Below, in pieces: positions 23,944 through 35,313 of a stretch of DNA of 64,000 nucleotides. This DNA is from Calliphora vicina (lineage: Eukaryota > Arthropoda > Insecta > Diptera > Calliphoridae), in contig NC_088782.1 in the NCBI RefSeq assembly GCF_958450345.1, forward strand, positions 113,614,358 through 113,678,357, read 5' to 3'. Made by a program: the position numbers and the translations under genes. How positions within the stretch are numbered: the stretch's first letter is position 1; the number at the start of each line of letters is the position of its first letter. A model generated the notes under the pieces. That model was given only the letters and a program-made list of their open reading frames with translations, had not been told where the DNA came from and did no database searches.

Positions 23944-24607
23944 TTATACCCTACACCACCATAGTGGGGAGGGTATAATGCGTTTGTGTAGATGTTTGTA
24001 ACGCCCAAAAATATTAGTCTAACACCCACCTTAAAGTATACCGATCGACTTAGAATCACATTCCGATTAAACGCTGTCCGTTTGGCTGGCTGGTCGACTG
24101 GCTGGCTGGCTGGCTGGTTGCCCATGTAAACCTTGTGCGCAGAGTACAGGTCGCAATTTTGAAGATATTTCGATGAAATTTGGTACATATTATTTTTTCG
24201 GCTGAAGGACCAAGCCCATTGAAATCGGTCCATTATTTCACCTAGCCCCCATACAAATGTCCTTCCGAAATTGGACTTTATCGGTCATAAATGTTTAACT
24301 TATATATGTATCTCCACAAATTCCGCTCAAAATAACTTTTATTCATGTCACCAAATTTTGTTACGATCGGTCCATAATTAGTCATAGCTTCCATATAGAC
24401 CCGCTTCCGAAAATCACTTTAACGTGCATAAAACGCTTAAAAATGTTGGTATAATCTATAATTGGTCATAGCTCCCATATAAAGCCCACTTCTGAATATC
24501 ACTCAAAAATATAAATTATTGAAATTTTAAAAGAAAAAGGTTTTTGCTCTTTTACTTAGTGTAGGGTATTATATGGTTGGGCTTGACCGACCATACTTTC
24601 TTACTTG
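23944..24607 (-). mobile_element. Family Z element, copy 1
   Basis: On the minus strand it starts CAAGTAAGAAAGTATGGTCG, with a 5' hairpin TGGTCGGTCAAGCCCAACCA, and ends in the hairpin CCCACTATGGTGGTGTAGGG then TATAA. The core microsatellite is made of GCCAGCC repeats, here with the GGAC part almost gone. About 664 bp. Flanked by A's at the 5' end. Short open frames inside recur in every copy and are shadows. Confidence 0.85.
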
Positions 24608-24731
24608 TTTTTGTTTAGATATGTTAATTTTTGGTTTTCCAAAATATTTCTAGTCAACATCGTAATAAAATTCAAAAATATGCCACTTTTAAAACTCAGT
24701 CCTTCAAAATAAATTTCACTTTTTCAAATTA

Positions 24732-24881
24732 AACATTTATGACCGATAAAGTCCTTCGGGAGGACATTTGTATAAGGGATAAGCGAAAAATGAGACAATA
24801 TCAATAGGCTTCATCTTTTAGATATTTATTAGATTAATATTTTTAGGCTTTACAAACAACAGCACAAACGCATAATATCCT
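24732..24881 (+). repeat. Family Z fragment, internally deleted
   Basis: Begins within AAACATTTATGACCGATAAA, runs to the 'GGACATTTGTA' block, then jumps past the microsatellite core to ATTAATATTTTTAGGC and CACAAACGCATAATATCCTC. Both terminal hairpins are gone. Confidence 0.7.
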
Positions 24882-24883
24882 CA

Positions 24884-25037
24884 CCGTTTTTTCAAAATAT
24901 CTCAAAATTTTGAGGGTGTTTCAAAATCTATGAAAACGGTTTTAGTGTGTCCTCACCTAGGCCTACAACCCCCATTAGGTCGCTTTTCAAGTTCTGACAA
25001 AAAGTGTCATTTTGTAGCAGAGTGTAATTGTAGAAAT
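24884..25037. repeat. Dispersed repeat V, copy 1
   Basis: About 150 bp nearly identical in content and order to 28906-29056: TCAAAATTTTGAGGGTGTTT, GAAAACGGTTTTAGTGTGTC, CTCACCTAGGCCTACAA, TTCTGACAAAAAGTG, GCAGAGTGT. Same orientation. No coding capacity; family unknown. A family Z fragment abuts its left edge. Confidence 0.8.
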
Positions 25038-26201
25038 CTTGTCCTGATCAGTATTCACTTTCTTTGGCACTTGATTTCTTTTTATATTATTTCGCTTATG
25101 ATCTTTGGAGATTTGTACATAACTTGCTTCAAATCTTACTAAACATTTCTAAGAATTCCTTAAGTAAACCCCACAACTCCCACGATACACATTCCCCCTA
25201 CTTTTCAAATCTTGAAATTTAATATTTTTGTATTAATATTTGCACATAACAGTAAAAATCATGTGTAATAAACACAATCATCAACGTCATCATCAAAAAC
25301 ACCAAACAACATGCCAGAGAGCATAAATGTATTTTGAAGGACATGTTTTCCAAGGATATTAAATAACAACAAATAAAAATAAACAACAACTAAATATAAT
25401 AAATAAACAACAAGCTGCAACATCATTTACTCTAACTATTTTTTTGCCATATTAAATGTATAAGGATTTTTACACACTATAAATGAATTTGTTTGTGTTT
25501 GTTATAACAAAAAAAAAACAAAACAAATGAAAATATTTTTAGTATAAACAATAATAAATATAAACAAAGAACAAATACACAAAAACAGAAAAAATCTAAT
25601 TCAATTCCCGGACAATGCCCAAACAATCTTGTTTAGATTTCACAGGATTCATTATAATAGAAACCAGAGCAGGGATTAAATAAATACTAGTCCAAATAAT
25701 GAAATAGCTAAAAACAACAACAACAATCATATTAACCAAAAAATACGCACAAATATTTAGAGTCATAAACACCACCATCCATTCGTCCTATTTTATGTAG
25801 AATTTCGCATTTCATATTTGCTTCTTGTACTTTTTCCCTACGATTTTCTCCAGCTGATGGGAATTTGGTTTTGTGTTTTTTTTTTATTTTATGATACGTC
25901 TCCTAATGGATGAGTAACATCAAACCGCATATAAAACGTAATTGTTTTGAGCCTAAGCTGGCTTTAGGTTTATAGCCATAAATGTTTGTTTGCCAGCTAA
26001 AGTTGGAAGGATGTAACAATATGGCGGATAATTAAAGCAGCTTGGTAGTTACAGGAGAAGTTATAGAGAGTTTGGAATGATGAAGGCAGTAAAAACTTTA
26101 CAAAACTTTGGAAAATATATCATCATATTGAGATCTGTCCAGATTCTTCAAAGGTCCTCACAAAATGTATATTCAAAGTACACGCTTGTAAGCACAAACA
26201 T
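25038..26201. other. AT-rich spacer
   Basis: Plain AT-rich DNA with CAACAACAAC runs near 25707 and long A tracts. No gene, RNA gene or paired inverted ends recognised. Confidence 0.5.
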
Positions 26202-26880
26202 TTTTGTGAAAATGAGCGAATTCACTTAATTGTGAATAAATTCGAAAAGAATCAATCGATTTTTTCGATCCATACCTCATTTTATTGCAAATATATGTGG
26301 CTTTGCAATAAGGTAATAAATCTGAAGAATTTTTGACGTTTTAAATTTTTCATGAATTTTTTAAAACAAAAAAATTTTATATTTTCACGTAAAAAATATT
26401 TTTTTTTTTCAATTTGTTATTATAACTCCGAAACTACTGAGCCGATTGAAACGCAATATATATGTAAATTTGTACATAGCATGGAGAAAATGTTTTCAAA
26501 ATTCAATCATTCAAAAGAAGAACATTCACTGCACAATTTTATGTATATCAAACAAAAATCTAAAATTTTGTGAAAATGAGCGAATTCACTTAATTGTGAA
26601 TAAATTCGAAAAAAATCAATCGATTATTGTGAACAATATCTCATTTTATTGAAATTATATGTGGCTTTGCAATAAAGCAATAAACCTGAACAATTTCTGA
26701 AGTTTTCGATTTTTCATGAATTTATTAAAACAAAAAAATTGGCTATTTTTACTTAAAAAACATATTTTTTTTTATTTGTAAATTTGCTATTTTCACTTAA
26801 AAAATATATTTTTTGCTTCAATTTGTGAGTATAACTCCGAAACTACTGAGCGAATGGAAACGCAATATATAAACGAATTA
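26202..26880. repeat. Diverged tandem duplication, about 364-bp unit
   Basis: TTTTGTGAAAATGAGCGAAT begins at about 26203 and again at 26566, and the following text is colinear: CACTTAATTGTGAATAAATT, ATATGTGGCTTTGCAATAA, TTTTTCATGAATTT, then GTATAACTCCGAAACTACTG and GAAACGCAATATAT at the unit end. The second unit has an extra internal copy of the TTTTTACTTAAAAAA block. No coding capacity. Confidence 0.85.
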
Positions 26881-27800
26881 AAGGCTATGTATATCTTAAC
26901 ATTTATAAGTTTATTTGAATAACATCGGACTAACCATTTTTCAGTTATCATTAATTATGTAAAGAAACTTCTAACAAAATTTATAATTTTACTTAAAAAT
27001 GTTTTAAAATAAAATCTATCCATAGAATTGAAAAATTTTACCATTTTTGTATTTAGGTAGCCATGATACATCAAATCTATATAGTGGTTAGTCAAGCCTT
27101 TTTTTGCTGTTGATCTGTGTTATGTTGCAATCCGAGGACTTATTGGCTAAGACTAGCCAAGGAATACTATTCGACGTGATAAATATTTCGGCCCTAGATC
27201 GTCTAACGTCTAATTATTGGGAAAATACAGCTATGGATGCAATACGAAAGCAATGATATCCTATAATTGATATCATTGCTGTCTTTTTTCCAACCAAATT
27301 AAATCGCAACTATTATTTCACCCCTAACTCTAGCAAAAGCCCCATCATAAACATTCCCTGACAAAGTGTGAATGTCTTTCTTCCTTAACCATTAACTGTT
27401 TAGGTGTGAGTTTATTCTGCTGTTATACCTTTCAGGCAATTTTCATTTCATCCTTGCTTATGGCTAATAGAATTTTGGTTTTTCTGTTGTGATTAACACC
27501 TACGCTGGATATTTTTCCTTCTATCTCTTTCATTATTTCGTTTGAACTTATTTCGAAACGATACTTTGTAATAATACTTTACACCATCGTCATCATTGTT
27601 ATTGCTAATATGTGTTATAATTTTATTATCAGCATATAATCAACATCATTAATTTCTTGTTTTTTATTTTGTTCGCTAAACTTTTACATTATTTTGTAAA
27701 TGTTTGGTTATTGTATTAAGGAAACACATGTCAGTCTGTGTGATGAAATTTAGAAAGAAGGCTTTAACGAAATTTTTAATGAAATGTAGTTAAAACAAAA
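26881..27800. other. AT-rich spacer with a 12-bp hairpin
   Basis: No gene seen. A perfect hairpin, AGCAATGATATC at 27249-27260 and GATATCATTGCT at 27269-27280, with an 8-base loop, stands out. It is too short for a known RNA class and has no terminator-like U run. Confidence 0.55.
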
Positions 27801-28525
27801 CAAGTAAGAAAGTATGGTCGGTCAAGCCCGACCATATAATACCCTACACCAAGTAAAAGAGCAAAAACATTTTTCATTTAAAATTTCAATAATTTATATT
27901 TTTGAGTGATTTTCGGAAGTGGGCCTTATATGGGGGCTATGACCAATTATGTACCGATCACCATGAAATTAGGTAGTGTGATTTATGTCTATATGAAAGT
28001 TTACTACGTTGAATTTTGTGCGATTTATGCACGTTAAAGTGATTTTCGGAAGCGGGTCTATATGGGAGCTACGACTAATTATGGACCGATCGTAATAAAA
28101 TTTGGTGACATGAATTTTGTATATATAAAACTTATTTGGAGCTCAATTTGTGTAGAGACATATTTAAATTAAACATTTATGACCGATAAAGTCCAATTTC
28201 GGAAGGACATTTGTATGGGGGCTAGGTGAAATAATGTACCGATTTCAGCCAGTTTCAACAGGCTTGGTCTTTGAGCCGAAAAAGTAATATGTACCAAATT
28301 TCATCGAAATATCTTCAAAATTGCGACCTGTACTCTGCGCACAAGGTTTACATGGACAGCCAGACAGCCGACCAGACGGACGGACGGACATCGTTTAATC
28401 GACTCAGAAAGTGATTCTAAGTCGATCGGTATACGTTAAGGTGGGTGTTAGACTAATATTTTTGGGCGTTATAAACACCTGCACAAACGCATAATACCCT
28501 ACCCACTATGGTGGTGTAGGGTATA
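27801..28525 (+). mobile_element. Family Z element, complete copy (reference for the family)
   Basis: Starts CAAGTAAGAAAGTATGGTCG with a perfect 5' stem (TATGGTCGG/CCGACCATA), then AATACCCTACACCAAGTA, GAGTGATTTTCGGAAGTGGG, a second CGGAAGCGGGTCTATATGGG block, GACCGATAAAGTCCAATTTC, CTTCAAAATTGCGACCTGTA, the (GACG)n core ending GGACATCGTTTAATCGACTC, then CACAAACGCATAATACCC and the 3' hairpin ending GGTGGTGTAGGGTATA. The 5' TACCCTACACC is complementary to the 3' GGTGTAGGGTA. About 725 bp, non-coding. Layout resembles the DINE-1/mini-me group with a (GTCY)n core; family assignment is inference. Confidence 0.85.
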
Positions 28526-28905
28526 AAAATATTTGTACAATTTTTAATTTACAAGGTAAATTTTGTGGAACTTTTTTCGAAAAAGTTTAATAACTTTTGC
28601 AAGTATAAACCGATTTTAATAAGTAATGTCTCATTTTTGTCTATATAAAATTGTCTTTAAAAAACCTTTGAAAGAAAAATAGCTTTTCATAGAAAAAAAT
28701 TAAAATAACTATTGTTGAATTTGAAAAAAAAAATAAAAAAAGAAAGTGAAACTTTTTATAAAAACTTACACAATTTCTAGGAATATAGATTTTATACATA
28801 CATTTTATGAAAGCTTAATTCTTTACCTAACTTTAGTTGTTTAAAACTTTGAAATCGGTCTAAAAATGTGTGAGTTAGAGGTACTAAAGTACTACGGCCT
28901 ATCCT
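28526..28905. other. AT-rich spacer
   Basis: A/T-rich text between a Z element and repeat V. Nothing recognised. Confidence 0.5.
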
Positions 28906-29056
28906 AAAACCGTTTTTTCAAAATAACTCAAAATTTTGAGGGTGTTTCAAAATCTCTGGAAACGGTTTTAGTATGTCCTCACCTAGGCCTACAAAACTCC
29001 ACTAGGTGGCTTTTCAATTTCTGACAAAAAGTGACATTTTGTGGCAGAGTGTTATT
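28906..29056. repeat. Dispersed repeat V, copy 2
   Basis: Second copy of the block at 24884-25037, same strand, about 90% alike by eye. Both copies end at GCAGAGTGT and then diverge completely, which marks a real boundary. Confidence 0.8.
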
Positions 29057-31223
29057 ATTTTAACTAACAATGAGAAATCACTCCCTTTCGTACTCAATAC
29101 TTTGGCAATTTTCAATATTTTTTTCATTTAATATTCCAGCAATTTCTGGTTTTAAAGTAAACGCTATTGTGTATAATATAATTTACAGACAACAAGGTTA
29201 CTTCATGATTATTTGCCACAAAGGACCTCTTAACGACGCACTAAAAAAAAAAACGAACAAACACTTAAATATACAACTACATATTGCGAAAATATAATAA
29301 TTTCGAAGAATTTTTTATTGCTATTTTCAGTTTCAATGAAAGCGTAAGCGTAAACAAAATATAATCATATTGAAACTGTGGTAAAACTTTACATTACACA
29401 ATTCAGTAGTTAAAAGTAGATGGCATTTCATATTATCTGTGAGAGAGAAAAAAAAAGCATGCAGCAATTTTTATCATTTAACTTAAACTCTACCAAGGAC
29501 AATGCAAATGGTTTTAATGTTGGTCATGTTTTTTTGCTTTTATTTTGGGCAAATAAAGGATGATGTTGTCGCTGTTGTTACTGCCTGCTGAAAAATGTTG
29601 TTCATCATTGTGCTTAGCAAAAGTGTCGATGGCTATAATGATGAGAATATTGCTGTAATAAAACTAACAGGGTTGTTTGAAAAATAAAGTAAATTGAAGA
29701 GATTTAAAATTTTTAGTTTGTTTAATATTCATTCAAGACCCTCGTATTTTGTAAAAGTTTTTTGTTTGTAGCCTGTTTGGGCTTTAATGTTGACGATGAT
29801 GATAATGATGCTTACAATTACAGCCATCCTTACAAGTTGGCTGGCTGGCTGGCTGGCTGGTGTTAATAGCAAAAGTAATAGCAACAGCAACATGAGCAAG
29901 TTATTTCTCTGGCTTCATCATCAATTTTAGGGATTTTACTTGTACCATGATGTTAAGGATGGCTGCTGTCTTTACTATGCTCTAATAGATGCTGTTGCTG
30001 TTACTTTTAATATGCTGCCCTGTCCGGTTTATATCCTTTGCTAGTAACATTTCAAAATTGTATTACTATTGACACTATGTTCATCTTCTATGTTCATTTG
30101 TCTTATGTTCCTTGTACTGTTCTTGTCCTTCAGCCATCGTCTTCTTTCCCAGCTCAACAACACAATCATATGTTTTCATAAACAAACTGATGTTTTGGAT
30201 GATGAACTTGTGCAGCTTTTCAGAAGATGTTGATGGATGATGGTTAAATGTTAAATATTGTGGGTTTTTGACTAAGGAAAGTATTAAAATGTTACACTTA
30301 ATCCTGGCGTTACAGGGAATATTGATTGCTCAAGGAAATTAAACAATTTCAAGAAAACTTAGAGGAACTAAGAAATATTAAAAGAGTCAAGGTAATGATT
30401 TTGAACCAAGCCCTTATAATCATAGAGTAGAGTTTAATGATGTCTATTGTTTAACAATTCTTGGATTTTTATAAAAAATATTTGCTGTTATACTCACTAA
30501 GATAAGGTAGCTCATCTCAGATTTTCCCCTATAAAAAACCTAAAAATCTTATCGATTCCACCTAATTAAGACTTGAATTTTACCCCCTTTATTGATTTTC
30601 TTTTCCACTTTTCCACTAAATAATAAAATTTACCATTTTATGATGTCTTAATTATAATAAAACGTAATCCTTGAAATTAAAAAACCCCTTTTTTTAATTA
30701 AAGCCAAATATAAAATGGAAACAGAAAACAATATTTATAACCCCTGCATAAAAGAATAAATCATACTCTTGACTCTACGGGTGATAAATGTAATAATGAT
30801 GTGATAGAAATAGAAAAAAAACCCCAGCAAAATATCCACTAAAATAAATAGATACTTTAGAAGGTTGCTGTTTTTTATACAATATCCATAAAAAATTATG
30901 GTTGAAAATACATAAAAAAAACTAAATTATTAAAAAAAAGAATTAAGCATTTGCTTAACTAACAACCTACCCACCACTTTTCTAACTAATGTTGCATGCA
31001 ACTTTTATAGTTTTTTTTTTGTATAAAATATTTTTAAAGTTTCATCCAAATATAGCACCCCTGGCTCAATAAATATCAAAAAAAAAAAACTCACTCCCAT
31101 ATCAGTGGCATATAAACTGATGTTTTGGAGTCCCTGGGTGAATGTAAGCAGAGAAGGTACAGTGGGAAACAAAAGAACAAAAAATGCTGAAATGGAAATT
31201 ATCTAAACAAAGATATTAATAAA
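29057..31223. other. AT-rich spacer with small simple repeats
   Basis: Ordinary non-coding DNA. Simple repeats: GGCTGGCTGGCTGGCTGG near 29840-29861, and GATGATGATAATGATG near 29795. TACAGTGGGAAACAAAAGA near 31159 resembles a Tc1-type end without a partner. Short frames (for example 29070-29297) show no domain. Confidence 0.5.
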
Positions 31224-31380
31224 CAAGTAAGAAATTATGATCAAGGTCGGTCAAGCCCGACCATATAATACCCTACACTAAGTAAACGTTTTTCCAAAAA
31301 CATTTTTCTTTTAAAATTTCAATAATTTATATTTTTGAGTGATTTTCGGAAGTGGGCCTTATATGGGAGCTATGATCAAT

Positions 31381-31446
31381 TATGGACCGATCACCATGAA
31401 ATTAGGTCTAAATCACACGACCTAATTTCATGGTGATCGGTCCATA
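31381..31446. repeat. Perfect 28-bp inverted duplication
   Basis: Arms 31381-31408 and 31419-31446 are exact reverse complements around a 10-base loop TAAATCACAC. Other Z copies have only one arm, followed by GTGTGATTTA, which is the complement of the loop. So the inner part was duplicated in inverted orientation here. Confidence 0.95.
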
Positions 31447-31775
31447 ACTGTCTATACGAAAGTTATTTATGTTGAATTTTTTGTGTATACCACAATTTTT
31501 AAGAGATTTAAGCACTTTAAAGTGATTTTCGGAAACGGGTGTATATAGGAGCTATGAGTAGCTTTCGGTGACATGAATTTCGTATATATAAAACTTATTT
31601 GGAGCGAAATTTGTGTAGATACCTATATAAATTAAGCATTGATGACCGATAAAGTCCAATTTCGTGAGGACATTTGTATGGGGGCTAGTTGAAATAACGA
31701 CCCGATTTCAGGCATTTTCAATAGGCTAGGTCTTTGGGCCGAAATATCTTCAAAATTGCGACCTGTACTTTACAT

Positions 31776-31905
31776 GGACAGACGGACGGACAGACGGACG
31801 GACAGACAGACAGACGGACGGACGGACAGACGGACGGACGGACGGACAGACGGACGGACAGACGGACGGACAGACGGACGGACAGACGGACGGACAGACG
31901 GACAT
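31776..31905. repeat. Expanded (GACG/GACA)n microsatellite
   Basis: About 130 bp of GACGGACAGACGG-type repeats, against about 12-36 bp in the other Z copies. It is the family Z core, not an independent array. Confidence 0.95.
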
Positions 31906-32016
31906 CGTTTAATCGACTCAGAAAATGATATTAATATATTTGGGCGTTACAAACATCTGCACAAACGCATTATACCCTCCCACTATGGTGGTGTAGGTTA
32001 TAAATACAAATTAAAA

Positions 32017-32768
32017 CAAGTAAGAAAGTATGGTCGGTCAAGCCCGACCATATAATACCCTACACTAAGTAAAAGAGCAAAAAAAATTTTCTTTTAAAAT
32101 TTCAATAATTTATATTTTTGAGTGATTTTCGGCAGTGGGGTTATATGGAGGCTATGACCAATTATGGACGGATCACCATGAAATTAGGTCGTGTGATTTA
32201 TGTCTATATTAAAGTTAACTATGTTGAATTTTGTGTGTTTACCAACATTTTTAAGCGATTTATGCACTTTAAAGTGATTTTCGGAAGCGGGTCTATATGG
32301 GAGCTATGACTAATTATGGACCGATCGTAACAAAATTTGGTGACATGAATTCTGTGTATATAAAACTTATTTGGAGCGGAATTTGTGGAGATACATATAT
32401 AAATTAAACATTTATGACCGATAAAGTCCAATTTCGGGAGGACATTTGTATGGGGGCTAGGTGAAATAGTGGACCGATTTCAGCCAGTTTCAATAGGCTT
32501 GGTCCTTGGGCCGAAAAAATAATATGTACCAAATTTGATCGAAATATCTTCAAAATTGCGACCTGTACTCTGCGCACAAAGTTTACATGGACAGCCAGCC
32601 AGCCAACCAGACGGACGGACGGACGGACGGACATCGCTTAATCGACTCAGAAAGTGATTCTAAGTCGATCGGTATACTTTAAGGTGGGTGTTAGATTAAT
32701 ATTTTTGGGCGCTACAAACATCTGCACAAACGCATAATACCCTCCCCACTATGGTGGTGTAGGGTATA
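32017..32768 (+). mobile_element. Family Z element, complete copy
   Basis: Full termini: CAAGTAAGAAAGTATGGTCG at the start and the CCCCACTATGGTGGTGTAGG hairpin with GTATA at the end. The core is GCCAGCCAGCCAACC then five GACG units. Lies head-to-tail behind the copy at 31224-32002. Confidence 0.88.
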
Positions 32769-32879
32769 ATTATCTTAAAACCTATATATACTCAAAGCAA
32801 ACTAAGAATAATTCATGCAAATATAGACCTACATTTGAAGCTAAACTAAGATTAATCGCTATCTAAATTTAGCCTATTC

Positions 32880-33422
32880 ATATCCCCAGGAACAGATTGA
32901 ATTTTTCCAAGCTTTCTACAAAAAAGAGATGACATTATTGACCCTCAACTATCAAGAATCTTCAAATCAAGTCTACTGGCTCGTCATGTGCCAATGACTT
33001 GGCGAGACGTTAAATTTGTCGTTATACCTGGGGTCAAATCTGAACAACGGCCAAAGTCATACAGACCAACTATTCTCAGCTGGTTTTTCTTGTAAACGAC
33101 GGAAAAACTACTCGATATTTACATAAGTGATACCTACCTTTTGATGAATTCAATACACCGTTTCCAGTTTTCTTATCAACCAAGCATATGACGTCATTAA
33201 TAGAGAAGACCATAGGTGCCATTTACATATCGCTATGTATGTTTATTGACATTCAGATGCTCTTCTATAATAGGTCACACGGTGCTATTGATCTAGAACT
33301 GCATAGGAATTGGATTTCGTACATTATTAGAAAATAGATTTCCCAACATAATAACCCTAGGGTTATTAAGTTGGACTTAGGAGGTTCATAGAATACTATT
33401 AGAGCAACTAGAGGATGTGCAC
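32880..33422 (+). mobile_element. I/R1-like non-LTR relic, 5' part of the split RT
   Basis: Plus-strand fragments of a reverse transcriptase: ARHVPMTWRDVKFVVIPGVK near 32977-33036 and SYRPTILS just after it. Near 33372-33412 the text reads KLDLGGS and IRATRGC, just ahead of the palm. The frame is then broken by a hAT-like element after GGATGTGCAC and resumes at 36636. Stops are frequent. Confidence 0.8.
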
Positions 33423-33649
33423 TAGAGTGCTCCAAGATTGTATGGACGAAAAAAACTTTTTAGGTACAGGCCGTCCCACAGTGCTTTGTTTTCATATAGG
33501 CAATGGACAAAAATAGAAGGAGTTATTGCAGACGAATAAAAATTAGTGGAATAATTCTTGAAAAAATCCGTGAAAGGACACGGGTACCTCCCATATATCC
33601 TGAACATATAATTTTGAATAAAATTCACAGTTATACTCCTAACATTTTA

Positions 33650-34110
33650 AAATTTGGTTATAGTCATTTTAATAAAGTTATTGTTGTTTGTGAAAATTTT
33701 TATCACAATCGCAGCACGGATTCGGGTGGCTGCCATACATCCTTTTCCTTAAAAAACCTATAAACCTGTATAAAATTATTAATTTTCAGAAATTATTGTT
33801 GTCTTATAATATTAGATGCAAAGTTATGAAAATTTTATCGGAAGGATATTCATAATTCCAAGACATCAAGATTTTAATATCCTGTATAACATCTAATTTT
33901 TTTTTTAAAAAATTCGTAAAAATCGTTTCTTATTTTGGAACCAATTTGGTTATAATCATTTTAATAAAGCTATTGTTGTTTGTGAAAATTTTTATTACAA
34001 TCGCAGCAAGGATTCGGGTGGCTGCCATACATCCTTTTCCTTAAAAAACCTATGAACCTGAATAAAATTATTAATTTTCAGAAATTATTGTTCTCTTATA
34101 ATATCAGATT
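33650..34110. repeat. Internal direct duplication in the hAT-like element
   Basis: The block TTGTTGTTTGTGAAAATTTT ... GGATTCGGGTGGCTGCCATA ... AATTATTAATTTTCAGAAAT near 33679-33800 recurs near 33976-34095 with few changes. Unit about 160 bp, spacing about 297 bp. A weaker duplication follows near 34445-34545 and 34815-34905. Together they make up most of the element interior. Confidence 0.85.
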
Positions 34111-35313
34111 AATTTAGTAATTAACATTTTAATTCTAGCAAGGATTTACATAACTGCCAAATATCCTTTTGTAAAAAAAATACTGAAATATTTTATATAT
34201 TTTCTAAATTCGGAAGGACGGATGGACGGACATTTTCAAGTATTGATAGCCTTATGGTTCAGCTGTAAAATTAGAAACTGGATGTTGGATTATATTTTAA
34301 GTGTTCCTAATATCAGCAGAAGCTCATATTAATATCTCAATCTAAGGCTATGTAGGTTATATTAAATTATTGAGTTACTTACATATACGGTAAAAATGTA
34401 TTATTTATGGGTGCCATCAAAAACCAATTTTTTTTAAAGTTCTAGTCAAAACGGACAAATAATGATTTCACATTATAATAAATAAGAGATAGGCATTAGA
34501 TAAAATTAAAGAAAAATTAAAATTGATTAACATGTTTTTTTTCAAAATTAAATCAAACTTTGGATTTTTTTTTTGATTTCAGCAAAAAAACATACAACAT
34601 CAAGAACCAAATAAAGACCTATTAATACACTTTATGCCATTAAACTACTTTTGTTAAATAACGCAATATTTCTTAGTTATTTAAAAGAAAAAACGGTATT
34701 ATTTTATAAAAAACCAAAAATCTGGAGTTATTTCCCAAAACCATCAAATTGAAAATTTACGAAATTGTAATTTATATATTTAAACGAAAACAAAATTTTA
34801 ATAGTTTTCATACGAAAGGACAACTAATGATTACATTTTCTTATAGATAATACTTATGGCTATTCTATAGTAAAACATAATCAAAATAGATTAACACGTA
34901 TTTTACTAATATTCCAACAAAATTTTAGAATTTCAGGCTTACAAAAAAAAAATTTTAATTATTAAAAATTGCGCAGATTAAACTGTTAAAAATTTTTTGA
35001 CAAAAACAGTAATTTTCCATAATTCCACATTCATATTCTTTCATTTGCAGCCAATCGCGAGTTTATATCTTTTAAAACGAACTTTTAACAATGATTTTAG
35101 TTAACCATAAAAAAAATATATTTTTCTCCATAAAATTTATGTTGAAAATGTACTAACTTTAGCGACCTCTAGTGACGACAAAAAGAGATATTTATAAAAA
35201 AGTCTTTTTTACACGAATGAGTTATTTAGTTGTCTATTGAAAAATATAAATTTCATTAACATCAAAGACATAATCTTGTTTTTGATTTTTGTCCATTGAA
35301 CAAAGCACTGTGC

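Larger units (their letters stand above)
31224..32002 (+). mobile_element. Family Z element with hairpin and expanded core
   Basis: Same termini and order as the copy at 27801-28525, but with a perfect inverted duplication near its start and a strongly expanded GACG/GACA core. The 5' hairpin region is altered (AATTATGATCAAGGTCGGTC) and the 3' end reads GTAGGTTATA. A second Z copy begins only 14 bp downstream. Confidence 0.85.

Noticed and set aside
31734..31928. Open frames coding long repeats of T-D-R-R-T-D-G-Q through a Z element
   Set aside because: They are translations of the GACG/GACA microsatellite core and are not proteins.
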